DNA from: Gluconobacter sp. Gdi
GTDB lineage: Bacteria > Pseudomonadota > Alphaproteobacteria > Acetobacterales > Acetobacteraceae
NCBI RefSeq assembly: GCF_014132155.1
Contig: NZ_BLJQ01000005.1
Location: 1 to 64,000, forward strand
Direction of reading: 5' to 3'
Length of the DNA: 64,000 nt
Positions 54,284 through 63,347 of the stretch are shown here, piece by piece (position 1 is the first letter of the stretch; each line of letters opens with the position of its first letter). The position numbers and the translations under genes are program-made. Under the pieces are notes generated by a model. The model was given only the letters and a program-made list of their open reading frames with translations. It searched no databases and was not told the DNA's origin.

Positions 54284-56362
54284 GTGGCAACAAAACTGAA
54301 CCGTCGCGGCGTGCTGGGTCTGGGAGCAGGTTTTTCCCTGAGTGCGCTTCTTCCATCCATTCAGCGTGCCCGTGCCATCCCTGCCCGTCGGGACACAGGA
54401 ACGATCGAAGACGTCCAGCATATTGTTGTACTGATGCAGGAAAACCGATCTTTCGATCACTATCTTGGTCATCTGTCAGGCGTTCGAGGGTATGGAGACC
54501 GGCATGTCGTGCGTGGTCCAAACCGCGAACCGATCTGGTGGCAGCAACGGCAGAAAGCCGAAAATGGCTGGATCACGCCGTTCCATCTCCCGACACAAAC
54601 TACCAGTGCAGAATGCGTGATTGATCTGGACCACAGTTGGGCTCCTACTCACGCAGCGATCAACAAAGGCTGGAACAACCAATGGCCTCGTCACAAGAAA
54701 GATATGACGATGGGCTATTACACACGGGAAGATATTCCCTTTCATTACGCTTTGGCTGACGCGTTCACGGTCTGCGATCACTATTTCTGCTCCACACCGA
54801 CCCAGACACACCCCAACCGTTTTTACCTCATGTCTGGCACCGTTGATCCCAATGCGACAGGCGGTGGCCCGATCCTCGACAATGTGGATTGGGTAGACAG
54901 AGATTTTTATCCCAAAGTGCCTGAGCCTTTCACCTGGACGACCTACCCTGAGCGCCTTCAGGAGGCCGGTGTGTCATGGCAGGTTTACCAGCAGGGCCTG
55001 TCTGGCGCCGATGTTGAGAATGGTAATTTCGGCACAAACGTTTTGATGTGTTTCAAGAATTTCGCTGACGCCAAGCCGGGATCAGCCCTGCATGAGCGCG
55101 CCATGACTGCGCGAACCCTTGATCACTTGAAACAGGATGTTCTGGCGGATCGGCTGCCACAGGTGTCATGGATCCTGCCTCCGGCGGCATATTCTGAACA
55201 CCCCCGGTGGACGCCCGGCTACGGTGCAACCTTTATTGCTCACGCGCTCGATGCCCTGACGGCAAATCCGGATGTCTGGGCCAAAACCGTTTTTCTCGTG
55301 ATGTATGATGAGAACGACGGGTATTTTGACCATATGCCGCCCCCACAGCCTCCCACACCAATTCTCCCAGGTCAGAGCACGGTGACGACCAGAGACGAAA
55401 TTCACAATCATCTCCAGAGCTTCAGGCCAGACCGCTACAAGGCAGACGATCTTCCTTATGGCCTGGGGCCGCGTGTACCCGCTTTCGTTATCTCTCCCTG
55501 GAGCACAGGGGGCTTTGTCTGCTCCGAAGTGTTTGACCACACCTCTGTGCTACGCTTCATCGAAGCCCGTTTTGGCGTCAAAGAAACCAATATTACGCCA
55601 TGGCGCCGCGCAGTCTGCGGCGACTTAACCAGTGCGTTCGATTTTTCGCGCAAAACTACGGTTAAGCCGCCGCTTCCGGACACGGCCGCCTACAGGAAAA
55701 TTGCTGACGCATCCTGCAAGCTTCCCTCGCCCGTTATTCCTCATCAGAGCACCCTCGACGATATCGGCAACCAGGAACGAGGGGCACGCTTGGCAAGACC
55801 ACTGCCATACAAACTCTCTGCAGACCTCCTGGAGACCAGTGCAGACAGCGTGACTTTCGAAATCCGCAATGACGGCACATCCGGGGCGTGTTTTTACGTT
55901 TATCGTGACGGAACCGAGGAGACCCCTCGCCGGCATACTCTGGAGCCGGGAAAAGCCATCACTGACATTTGGAAAATAAAGAGCGCAGGACAGCACGACT
56001 TTACCATTCTCGGGCCAAATGGTTTTGCGCGTTACTTCCAGAACGCGAAACCTATGGATATCCACGTTCAAGCGCGGGGAGACGCTCGAACCGGCAATCT
56101 GGTCCTAAACCTCAAGAATACTGCGTCCACAGAAAAGAAGGTCAGGATCCAGGATAACGCTTATGGTGCGGAAGACCGTTTTCTTACCCTTGAAGGAAAT
56201 CAGTCGGCATCCGTCTCCGTTGATCTCGATGCCAGTCATCACTGGTATGATCTTGTTCTCTCCTGCTCCGATGAACCGGGCAATCAAGCTCGATTTGCCG
56301 GGCATGTAGAAACCGGACAAACGAGCATCACAGACCCTGCCATGGGCAACGTCCTGGCCTGA
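54284..56362 (+). CDS. Tat-exported phospholipase C (phosphocholine-specific type)
   Basis: A 692-residue phosphoesterase that releases phosphorylated head groups from phospholipids. The N terminus NRRGVLGLGAGFSLSALLPS is a twin-arginine-like signal. Catalytic blocks include HIVVLMQENRSFDHYLGHL, PTQTHPNRFYLMSGT and YDENDGYFDHMPPP. Two C-terminal repeat domains follow (from about 515 and 600), as in bacterial PlcC/PlcN. The start is a GTG at 54284 with GAGAT upstream. It likely scavenges phosphate or choline, or remodels membrane lipids. Confidence 0.94.
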   Translation: MATKLNRRGVLGLGAGFSLSALLPSIQRARAIPARRDTGTIEDVQHIVVLMQENRSFDHYLGHLSGVRGYGDRHVVRGPNREPIWWQQRQKAENGWITPFHLPTQTTSAECVIDLDHSWAPTHAAINKGWNNQWPRHKKDMTMGYYTREDIPFHYALADAFTVCDHYFCSTPTQTHPNRFYLMSGTVDPNATGGGPILDNVDWVDRDFYPKVPEPFTWTTYPERLQEAGVSWQVYQQGLSGADVENGNFGTNVLMCFKNFADAKPGSALHERAMTARTLDHLKQDVLADRLPQVSWILPPAAYSEHPRWTPGYGATFIAHALDALTANPDVWAKTVFLVMYDENDGYFDHMPPPQPPTPILPGQSTVTTRDEIHNHLQSFRPDRYKADDLPYGLGPRVPAFVISPWSTGGFVCSEVFDHTSVLRFIEARFGVKETNITPWRRAVCGDLTSAFDFSRKTTVKPPLPDTAAYRKIADASCKLPSPVIPHQSTLDDIGNQERGARLARPLPYKLSADLLETSADSVTFEIRNDGTSGACFYVYRDGTEETPRRHTLEPGKAITDIWKIKSAGQHDFTILGPNGFARYFQNAKPMDIHVQARGDARTGNLVLNLKNTASTEKKVRIQDNAYGAEDRFLTLEGNQSASVSVDLDASHHWYDLVLSCSDEPGNQARFAGHVETGQTSITDPAMGNVLA

Positions 56363-56380
56363 CGGACACAGTCATACTCT

Positions 56381-56412
56381 CGGCAAGAGCATACTTTGGA
56401 ATGCTCTTGCCG
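56381..56412. terminator. Strong bidirectional terminator between phospholipase C and nadC
   Basis: CGGCAAGAGCAT (56381-56392) and ATGCTCTTGCCG (56401-56412) form a perfect 12-bp stem with an 8-base loop between two converging genes. No good T-run is present, but the stem is the strongest in the window. Confidence 0.75.
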
Positions 56413-56423
56413 GAAAAACCAGC

Positions 56424-57281
56424 TTAGCCGCTTATATCAAGGCCGATATCCAGCGCTTTGACCGTATGTGTAAGCCAGCCCAACGACAAAACGTCCACCC
56501 CGGTCTCTGCAATCGGGCGTGCCGTCTCCGGTGTAATTCCACCGGATGCCTCAGCAATAGCGCGACCATCGATAAGTCTGACAGCTCTACGAAGTGTTTC
56601 CACACCCATATTATCGAGAAGGTAAGCATCTGCTCCGCCAGCCGCGAGGGCTTCTTCGAGCTGATCGAGCGTATCGACCTCCAGCTCAATCTTCATCAGA
56701 TGCCCCGCCCGCTGACGCGCCGCCTTCAAAGCTGCTGAGACGCCCCCGCATAAAGCCAGATGATTGTCCTTGATCAGGATGGCGTCATCAAGCCGATATC
56801 TATGACTGGCACCACCACCTGCACGTACCGCATATTTCTGAACCGCTTTAAGGCCAGGAAGCGTTTTGCGTGTACAGCAGATCCGAGCCTCCGTGCCATG
56901 AACGGCATCCACGATCGCCCGCGTCGCTGTAGCGATACCGCTCAGGTGCGAGAGTAGATTTAACGCCGTGCGTTCGCCTGCCAGAACCGTACTCGCAGAC
57001 CCGTCAATGACGGCCAGGACATCCCCGGCCCCAATCCTGTCGCCATCCTGTCTGTGAGAAATAAACTCAGCCTTGCGGTCAAGAAGACTGAATGCAAGGT
57101 GGGCCCCCTGCAACCCAGCCAGAACGCCGTTTTGTCTTGCACGAAAAACTGCCTGAAGGGGCTGTTCAGGATCAAGAAGAGCCTGTGTCGTCAGATCTCC
57201 GCCCGTTCCCAGGTCTTCAACAAGCGCGGCACGAACTACAGGTTCCCAGAGAAGATCAGGCAGAAAGGTCTGAAAGGTCAT
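56424..57281 (-). CDS. nadC: Nicotinate-nucleotide pyrophosphorylase (quinolinate phosphoribosyltransferase)
   Basis: The last de novo step to NaMN, from quinolinate and PRPP. The 285-residue protein has RKTLPGLK and HRYRLDDAILIKDNH (substrate-binding Arg, His and Lys), IELEVDTLDQLEEAL and EASGGITPE, all standard. It starts 11 bases after nadB ends and closes the nadA-nadB-nadC operon. Confidence 0.96.
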   Translation of the reverse strand: MTFQTFLPDLLWEPVVRAALVEDLGTGGDLTTQALLDPEQPLQAVFRARQNGVLAGLQGAHLAFSLLDRKAEFISHRQDGDRIGAGDVLAVIDGSASTVLAGERTALNLLSHLSGIATATRAIVDAVHGTEARICCTRKTLPGLKAVQKYAVRAGGGASHRYRLDDAILIKDNHLALCGGVSAALKAARQRAGHLMKIELEVDTLDQLEEALAAGGADAYLLDNMGVETLRRAVRLIDGRAIAEASGGITPETARPIAETGVDVLSLGWLTHTVKALDIGLDISG

Positions 57282-57292
57282 GCAATGTGTCC

Positions 57293-58762
57293 TTATGGCG
57301 AAGGAAGATCAGTTATGGTCAGCACAGTTCGGTTAGGCATCGTTTGACTTGGAAAGTCCGTGCGCCAGTGGCTTCCACGGCTCTCCTTACGTTTCAGGGC
57401 AGACGATGCAACGAACGCGGCAATGAGCGCTTCATTACTAACGTGGATATCAGGAAGAATTGTTTCAAAAAGGGCCTGCAATCCACGCTCGTCCCTGAGC
57501 AGTCCGGCATACTGGCTCATGAGTGAGGCCAAATCATGCACAGCAGGAGCATTGCTGACTTCGCGCGGCACAATCGTCCCGAACGGCACCTTTGGAAGCA
57601 TGCTGCTGTCGATGCTTTCTGCGACCCATTTCCCGGTTACGAAGGCTTCGAGCAATGAATTACTCGCCAGGCGATTAGCGCCATGAAGGCCGGTACAAGC
57701 CGCTTCTCCGCAGGCCCACAGACCCGGCACAGAGGTACGCCCCTGCTCATCAACATCTAGGCCACCCATGTGATAGTGCATTGCTGGACTGACCGGGATG
57801 AGCTGTGCGTCCGGATCAATCCCCATGGCCATGCATGACGCTTTTATGCCCGGAAACCTCAGACTAAAGGGCGTTTTTCCTATTGCCCGCGCATCCAGAA
57901 AAACGTCGTGTCCGCTTTGAATATGAGCCGAAATCGCTCGCGCGACGATATCGCGTGGCTGGAGTTCTTCCGTAAATCTGTTTCCAGTTTCATCGACCAG
58001 ACGAGCACCCGCCCCGCGTACCGCTTCGCTCACCAGAGGTCTGCGGCCAGTCTGCCCGACGCCTTTAAGAGCTGTTGGATGAAACTGGGTAAATTCCATA
58101 TCGATTAATCTGGCGCCGGCACGTGCAGCATAAGCCAGACCGTTCCCGGTCAATGTTTCAGGACTAGTGGTACAGTCGTAAAGAGCGCCAATGCCTCCGG
58201 AGGCGATGACGCAGCATGAGGTGGACAGAAAACCTTGTGAGGTTCTGACTCCAACAAGGCGCTCTTCCTCCGTAACCAAGCCCTCTAATCGCGCTCCTTC
58301 CAGAACAGTGACGGTATCGAGACTTCGAACACGCTTTATCAACGTCTGCATGATCGCAGAACCGCTTCCATCTCCGCCGACATGGAGAATACGGTGTCTG
58401 GAATGGGCGGCCTCCAGATGCAGGTCCAGTGCTTCGCCCTTCTTTGCAAAAGGGACGCCCCACTCGAGCAAGGTCCTGATGGCGTCAGGTGCCGAGCTCG
58501 TAATCAGTTTCACTATGTGGGAAACACTGAGGCCGGCACCTGCGGCTAACGTGTCCTGAGCGTGCAGATCCGGTGAATCTTCTGCTCCAACTGCGGCTGC
58601 AATTCCCCCCTGAGCCAAAGAACTCGCCGCCTCGTGCCCTAACGGAGCCGGGCTGAGAACAACACAGGGCTGGCGAAGGTGCAGGGCAGCGGAAAGACCT
58701 GCCAGTCCTGCCCCTACGATAACGGGTTGCCCAGCGAGGTGACTTAAAAGAATGTCCTTCAC
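57293..58762 (-). CDS. nadB: L-aspartate oxidase
   Basis: An FAD enzyme of 489 residues that oxidises L-aspartate to iminoaspartate for quinolinate synthesis. The FAD motif VGAGLAGLSAALHL is at the N terminus; SSLAQGGIAAAVG and DMEFTQFHPTAL (with substrate-site residues), then HYHMGGLDVDEQG and GLHGANRLASNSLLEA are typical of NadB. It begins two bases after the nadA stop. Confidence 0.96.
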   Translation of the reverse strand: MKDILLSHLAGQPVIVGAGLAGLSAALHLRQPCVVLSPAPLGHEAASSLAQGGIAAAVGAEDSPDLHAQDTLAAGAGLSVSHIVKLITSSAPDAIRTLLEWGVPFAKKGEALDLHLEAAHSRHRILHVGGDGSGSAIMQTLIKRVRSLDTVTVLEGARLEGLVTEEERLVGVRTSQGFLSTSCCVIASGGIGALYDCTTSPETLTGNGLAYAARAGARLIDMEFTQFHPTALKGVGQTGRRPLVSEAVRGAGARLVDETGNRFTEELQPRDIVARAISAHIQSGHDVFLDARAIGKTPFSLRFPGIKASCMAMGIDPDAQLIPVSPAMHYHMGGLDVDEQGRTSVPGLWACGEAACTGLHGANRLASNSLLEAFVTGKWVAESIDSSMLPKVPFGTIVPREVSNAPAVHDLASLMSQYAGLLRDERGLQALFETILPDIHVSNEALIAAFVASSALKRKESRGSHWRTDFPSQTMPNRTVLTITDLPSP

Positions 58763-58764
58763 AA

Positions 58765-59748
58765 TTAGATTGCCAGCATTCTCTCGACCGCCATGCGGGC
58801 TCGCCCTTCAAGCTCGGACGGAATGGTTACCGGAGTTTCGAGTTTTTCGAGCGCTCTGCGGATTCCTGCCAACGTAATGCGCTTCATGTGTGGGCAAAGA
58901 TTACACGGGCGAACAAACTCGGTTTCCGGATTCAGCGCGGCCAGATTGTCGCTCATCGAGCATTCTGTCACCAGCAACACTTTTTCCGGGCGGTGGGTCG
59001 CGACGTAGTCAATCATATTGGCGGTGGAACCGGAATAGTCCGCCTCGGCAACCACGTCTGGCGGGCATTCAGGATGCGCTATGACCGTCACACCTGGATG
59101 AATTCGCCGATACTGCCGAATTTCCTGCGGTGTAAAGCGTTCATGCACTTCACAATGACCCGCCCAGGTCAGCATTTCGATGCCTGTTTCGTTCTCGATG
59201 TTTTGAGCCAAAAATTCGTCTGGAATCATGATAACGCGCGGAACACCCAGGCTTTCCACAACGCGTTTAGCATTGCCGGATGTGCAGCAGACGTCTGTTT
59301 CCGCTTTCACTTCCGCTGTACTGTTCACGTAGGTGACAACCGGAACTCCCGGATAGCGCCGCTTCATCTCCCGGACGTTTTCCGCCGTTATGCTCTCTGC
59401 CAAAGAACAGCCAGCCCGATCGTCCGGAATTAGAACCGTCTTGTCGGGATTCATCAGCTTGGCAGTTTCCGCCATGAAATGAACGCCCGCCATGACAATG
59501 ATGTCTGCATCGAGGTTCTGGGCATCACGAGCCAGAGCCAGACTGTCTCCGCGGATGTCCGCGACACAGTGGAAAATTTCCGGCGTTTGATAGTTATGAG
59601 CCAGAATAACCGCATTTCGTTCGCGTTTCAGGCGAAGAATAGCCTCGATGTCATCCGCGTATAAACGTTCCCAATCCTCCCGCGCCATCAGGCGGGAGAC
59701 AGGTTCGTAAAGCCTGTCACGGCTTTCCAAGACATGCTGACGGCCCAT
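58765..59748 (-). CDS. nadA: Quinolinate synthase
   Basis: An iron-sulfur enzyme of 327 residues that condenses iminoaspartate and dihydroxyacetone phosphate to quinolinate. The three cluster Cys are in RAGCSLAESI, TDVCCTSGNAK and CNLCPHMK, with HPECPPDVV as another conserved block. First gene of the operon, with a perfect palindrome 17-43 bases upstream that is probably the NrtR operator. Confidence 0.95.
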   Translation of the reverse strand: MGRQHVLESRDRLYEPVSRLMAREDWERLYADDIEAILRLKRERNAVILAHNYQTPEIFHCVADIRGDSLALARDAQNLDADIIVMAGVHFMAETAKLMNPDKTVLIPDDRAGCSLAESITAENVREMKRRYPGVPVVTYVNSTAEVKAETDVCCTSGNAKRVVESLGVPRVIMIPDEFLAQNIENETGIEMLTWAGHCEVHERFTPQEIRQYRRIHPGVTVIAHPECPPDVVAEADYSGSTANMIDYVATHRPEKVLLVTECSMSDNLAALNPETEFVRPCNLCPHMKRITLAGIRRALEKLETPVTIPSELEGRARMAVERMLAI

Positions 59749-59764
59749 GACGGACTCCGTAATA

Positions 59765-59791
59765 ACATTATGCTCCCATTGAGCATAATGT
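59765..59791 (-). promoter_or_regulatory. Candidate NrtR operator in front of nadA
   Basis: ACATTATGCTC (59765-59775) and GAGCATAATGT (59781-59791) are perfect 11-base inverted repeats around CCATT, 17 bases upstream of the nadA start and between nrtR and nadA. NrtR repressors are known to bind palindromes before NAD genes, so this is its likely target. An alternative is a terminator for nrtR, as the hairpin could also fold in RNA. Confidence 0.65.
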
Positions 59792-59829
59792 ATCTTACAG
59801 TATTCACAAGCCTGTCGGTCAACACGTTT

Positions 59830-60711
59830 TCAGGAGAAGGTTCCCAGTGGAAGCTTGGCCCCTGTCAGATAGCAGTTTTCAGAATTGTCCTTCCGGAACC
59901 TGTAAAGCCGCGCAGGTCTTCCCTGAACCCCGCTCTCGTAGCGATCGGTTTCGCTGACCAGATCCTGATTTTGTACCAATCGACGAAAATTCTGCTTGTG
60001 CATCAAACGCCCCGAAAGGGCTTCCATCGCCTGTTGGAGTTGAAGAAGCGTAAATTCTTCGGGCACAAGCTCGAACACGACAGGCGTGTAACGAATTTTT
60101 GCTCTTAAACGAGACATCGCCGTTGCGAGAATACGCCGATGATCCCAGAGCATGGGAGTCTCTCCCAGCCCGGCGCTACAATGGGGTGACTCTTGGACCA
60201 GACCAGCCTCCCATAGTAGCTCATAACGCTCCAGCACGGCTTCGTCGTTCCAGCTTTCTCCGTTTAAACCGAACGTGACCTTGCAGCGGTCCAGCCTCTC
60301 CTCCTCATGGGCAGCCCACTCAAGAAGTGCTCGCTCAATGGACTTGAGGAGCGTAACACTCCCTTCTGTTCGGCGGTCTTCCCAGGGAAAGTACTGATAC
60401 CATCCCCTCCATCCCGCCTGATCACCACTGTCGCGCGTCAAAGCCATGTAGGAAATACGCACAAGCCGTTCAGTTTCAGCAGGAACAGAGTCGCCGAACG
60501 TATAGAGTTGCTCAACATGGCCCAGGCGGAACCCCGTAAGTTCTTCTACCCAATGGCGCACACCACGCTGCAGTGATGAGTGTTCCGTTTCCAAGGCACC
60601 GGCAGGTAAGCAGGCTCCGTTCTGAACGGTCAGAACTTCTGGTGTTCCGCTCTGGAGTGTAGTCAGGACGGCAACCAGTTCCGCCCGACACGTCGCAACG
60701 TGATGATTCAT
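59830..60711 (-). CDS. nrtR: NrtR, Nudix-related repressor of NAD biosynthesis
   Basis: A 293-residue protein with an N-terminal Nudix-like domain and a C-terminal winged helix (FELVPEEFTLLQLQQAMEAL and HKQNFRRLVQNQDLV). The Nudix box region (GALETEHSSLQRGVRHWVEE) has lost the key Arg-Glu and aligned Glu residues, so it should bind but not hydrolyse ADP-ribose, as described for NrtR. It lies upstream of nadABC on the same strand. The long insert between the domains (about 125-190) makes it larger than a typical NrtR of about 230 residues. Confidence 0.85.
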   Translation of the reverse strand: MNHHVATCRAELVAVLTTLQSGTPEVLTVQNGACLPAGALETEHSSLQRGVRHWVEELTGFRLGHVEQLYTFGDSVPAETERLVRISYMALTRDSGDQAGWRGWYQYFPWEDRRTEGSVTLLKSIERALLEWAAHEEERLDRCKVTFGLNGESWNDEAVLERYELLWEAGLVQESPHCSAGLGETPMLWDHRRILATAMSRLRAKIRYTPVVFELVPEEFTLLQLQQAMEALSGRLMHKQNFRRLVQNQDLVSETDRYESGVQGRPARLYRFRKDNSENCYLTGAKLPLGTFS

Positions 60712-60762
60712 TCTAAAATCATGTCTTCCCGTTGGGTAGAAACTCCAGAAGTAAAGCTTTTC

Positions 60763-60812
60763 TTAGGAAGGAGGCTGGGAGTTTCTTGCTACCACCTCCC
60801 CTCCCTAAGGTT
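60763..60812 (-). terminator. Imperfect hairpin after the alcohol dehydrogenase gene
   Basis: CTTAGGAAGGAGG-like sequence on the left and CCTCCCCTCCCTAAGG on the right can pair with a few mismatches, just past the alcohol dehydrogenase stop on the minus strand. A probable terminator that isolates nrtR from the upstream gene. Confidence 0.4.
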
Positions 60813-61883
60813 TCAGCCTGCGATGCTGTCTGGCATGGACGCCATATCGATCACGAAGCGGTATTTGACGTCTGAACGCAGGACGCGCTCATACGCCTGA
60901 TTGATCTCATCCATCCGAATGATTTCCACGTCACTGACGATGTTATGCTGACCGCAGAAATCGAGCATTTCCTGCGTTTCCTGAATGCCACCGATAGCAG
61001 AGCCAGCCAGACTACGACGCTTGGCAACAAGGCTGAACGCCCCAACAGACATCGGCTTTTCCGGCAGCCCTACAAGCACCATATGTCCGTCCTGCTTCAG
61101 CAGGGACAGGTAGGCATTGATGTCATGATCTGCCGACACAGCATCAAGAATGAAATCAAAGCGGTTCGCCTCGGCAGCCATCGCTTGTTCATCGCGGGAA
61201 ATGACAACCCGGTGTGCACCAAGTCGCTTCCCATCTTCGACTTTATTCGGAGACGTTGTGAACAGCGTCACTTCGGCACCAAGCGCAACGGCAAATTTGA
61301 CCCCCATATGGCCAAGTCCACCGAGCCCTACAACACCAACACGATGCCCTGTTCCGATTTTCCAGTGAGACAACGGAGACCATGTCGTGATCCCGGCGCA
61401 AAGCAATGGTGCCGCTGCGGCAGGATCAAGATTTTCGGGAATACGCAGGACGAAACCTTCATCGACAACGATGGCGCGCGAATATCCGCCGAACGTGTAG
61501 GCGCCTTCTGCCGGAAATGCCGGATCGGGGCTGTTGTATGTCCATGTTGGACTGGCATCGCAATACTGCTCCAGACCAGCCTCGCAGGACGCGCAGGTTC
61601 GGCATGAATTCACCATGCAGCCCACGCCCACCCGGTCACCGACTTTAAAGCGTGTTACGTCTGGGCCAACCGCTTTGACATGTCCGATAATCTCATGTCC
61701 CGGCACGCATGGATAAGAAGCAGGTCCCCATTCGCTCCGTGCGGTATGGATGTCAGAGTGACAGACACCGCAGTGGGTAATGTCAATCTGAACGTCCAAA
61801 GGACCGCAGTCACGGCGCTCAAAAGCGAAGGGAGCCAAGGGAGATGTCGGGCTGGAGGCCGCGTAACCAACACAGGTAAGCAT
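60813..61883 (-). CDS. Zinc-dependent NAD(P) alcohol dehydrogenase (CAD/YahK type)
   Basis: A medium-chain dehydrogenase of 356 residues. Catalytic zinc ligands are in CGVCHSDIH and GHEIIG, structural zinc ligands in the C-x2-C-x2-C-x7-C of SCRTCASCEAGLEQYC, and the cofactor fold in GVVGLGGLGHMGVKFA. YahK/AdhP-like members reduce aldehydes with NADPH. I start at ATG 61883 with AGGA 7 bases upstream; a longer frame to 61967 is less likely. It stands alone between nrtR and the amidohydrolase. Confidence 0.92.
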   Translation of the reverse strand: MLTCVGYAASSPTSPLAPFAFERRDCGPLDVQIDITHCGVCHSDIHTARSEWGPASYPCVPGHEIIGHVKAVGPDVTRFKVGDRVGVGCMVNSCRTCASCEAGLEQYCDASPTWTYNSPDPAFPAEGAYTFGGYSRAIVVDEGFVLRIPENLDPAAAAPLLCAGITTWSPLSHWKIGTGHRVGVVGLGGLGHMGVKFAVALGAEVTLFTTSPNKVEDGKRLGAHRVVISRDEQAMAAEANRFDFILDAVSADHDINAYLSLLKQDGHMVLVGLPEKPMSVGAFSLVAKRRSLAGSAIGGIQETQEMLDFCGQHNIVSDVEIIRMDEINQAYERVLRSDVKYRFVIDMASMPDSIAG

Positions 61884-61988
61884 TGCAGGTCCTTGTCGAG
61901 ACAGAAGAATCAAAGCGTCAAAACGATTGATCCACTCTAACAGGAAGTGCCGCTGAACTGTACCCATGCTGAGTTGGCACAGGTTTCT

Positions 61989-63347
61989 TCAGGCACGCGT
62001 AAGACAACCCACAACGTCACGAGCCTCTGCCAGTAAAGCCTCAAGATCCAGTCCGGGAATAGAACCATCCACTACCACGGGCACACCATCCATCAGGACA
62101 TGACGTACAGTTGTGGCACCTGACACGACCGGAGCAATCAGTGGATCATGCAATCCAGCACATCTGGGTGCATCCAGACCATAAATAACCAGATCCGCCG
62201 CTGCGCCGACCTCAACTCGGCCGACATCAGGAAGCCCCAGGATTTGCGCTCCCGCGGATGTTGACCAGCGCATAACATCCTCGGCCGTAACAGCATCAGC
62301 ACCGTGAACTGCGCGATGAATCATCCACGCACAATGCATCTCTGCCCCCATGTCACAGGCTTCATTGGATGCTGCCCCATCAACTGCCAGCGATACGCGC
62401 CCGCCCAGAGCGTCCAAGGCTGGTGCAGGCGCGATCCCTGAACCAAGGCGGCAGTTACTCTGAGGACAATGCGCCATACCGGTCCCGGTTTGGGCCATAA
62501 GCGCTAGTTCGCTCTCATCAAGATGAACCAGATGCGCAAACCAGACGTCCTCTCCAACCCAACCATGCTCGGCAACAAACTGAAGGGGTCGCATTCCGTA
62601 AGTTTCCAGACAGAACCGGACATAGTTCTCCGTTTCAGACAGATGCGAGTGTAGCGAAATACCCATACTTCGGGCAGCGATAGCCATTTCCCGAAGCTCG
62701 TCCGGCGTGACGCCCCAGGTTGGTGTGTTAGGGGCCAGAGCAATTCGGCGTTTCGCGTTCGGGCCCGATTGATGATACCGGCCGACAAGCCCTTCGACAC
62801 GTTTCATCATCACATCCAGCGTTTCCGTCGGGGCTGGAATAATATCGTCCGTATCAAATTTCCTGGCGCGCGTGGTGCCACCACGTGCCAGAACATAGCG
62901 CAGACCCAGATCTTCAGCGGCTTCAAACAGAACGGCAGCCGGATCATATGCATACATATCTGCAAACAGATAATGATGATCAGCGACCGTCGTGCATCCT
63001 GACAAGAGCAGTTCCACCATTCCAACCCGGGCCGCCACATTGAGCGCCCGCTCATCTATGCGGTTCCAGTAAGTATTGGGCACAAGGCGAAGCCATGGCT
63101 CCAATGGCTTATTAATGGCCGTGGGAACCGCTTTGAGCACACTCTGAAAAAGGTGATGATGCGTGCTTATAAGCCCGGGAGTTGCAATTCCTCCCTTGGC
63201 GTTCAGAACCTTCTCTCCAGAGCCAGGTGCCAAACGACCGATTTCAGTGATCCTGCCGTCGCGAATGCGAATGTCACCGGTACGTCTAGCGGCATCGCCG
63301 CGTAGTCCAGTTAAAATTCCACCGATATTCTGTATCAGTAAGCTCAT
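61989..63347 (-). CDS. Amidohydrolase, 8-oxoguanine-deaminase-like
   Basis: A metal-dependent deaminase of 452 residues. The metal site is STHHHLFQ near residue 62, with HSHLSET and the downstream Asp in AVDGAASNEACDMG. The sequence most resembles 8-oxoguanine deaminase and related guanine/triazine hydrolases; substrate preference is not certain. Its start overlaps the stop of the substrate-binding protein gene (ATGA), so uptake of the same compound is a sensible reading. Confidence 0.85.
   Translation of the reverse strand: MSLLIQNIGGILTGLRGDAARRTGDIRIRDGRITEIGRLAPGSGEKVLNAKGGIATPGLISTHHHLFQSVLKAVPTAINKPLEPWLRLVPNTYWNRIDERALNVAARVGMVELLLSGCTTVADHHYLFADMYAYDPAAVLFEAAEDLGLRYVLARGGTTRARKFDTDDIIPAPTETLDVMMKRVEGLVGRYHQSGPNAKRRIALAPNTPTWGVTPDELREMAIAARSMGISLHSHLSETENYVRFCLETYGMRPLQFVAEHGWVGEDVWFAHLVHLDESELALMAQTGTGMAHCPQSNCRLGSGIAPAPALDALGGRVSLAVDGAASNEACDMGAEMHCAWMIHRAVHGADAVTAEDVMRWSTSAGAQILGLPDVGRVEVGAAADLVIYGLDAPRCAGLHDPLIAPVVSGATTVRHVLMDGVPVVVDGSIPGLDLEALLAEARDVVGCLTRA

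Noticed and set aside
61989..63347. Amidohydrolase considered as the missing nagA
   Set aside because: The STHHHLFQ metal site, HSHLSET and overall length fit the 8-oxoguanine/triazine deaminase group, not GlcNAc-6-P deacetylase, and it lies far from the amino-sugar genes.
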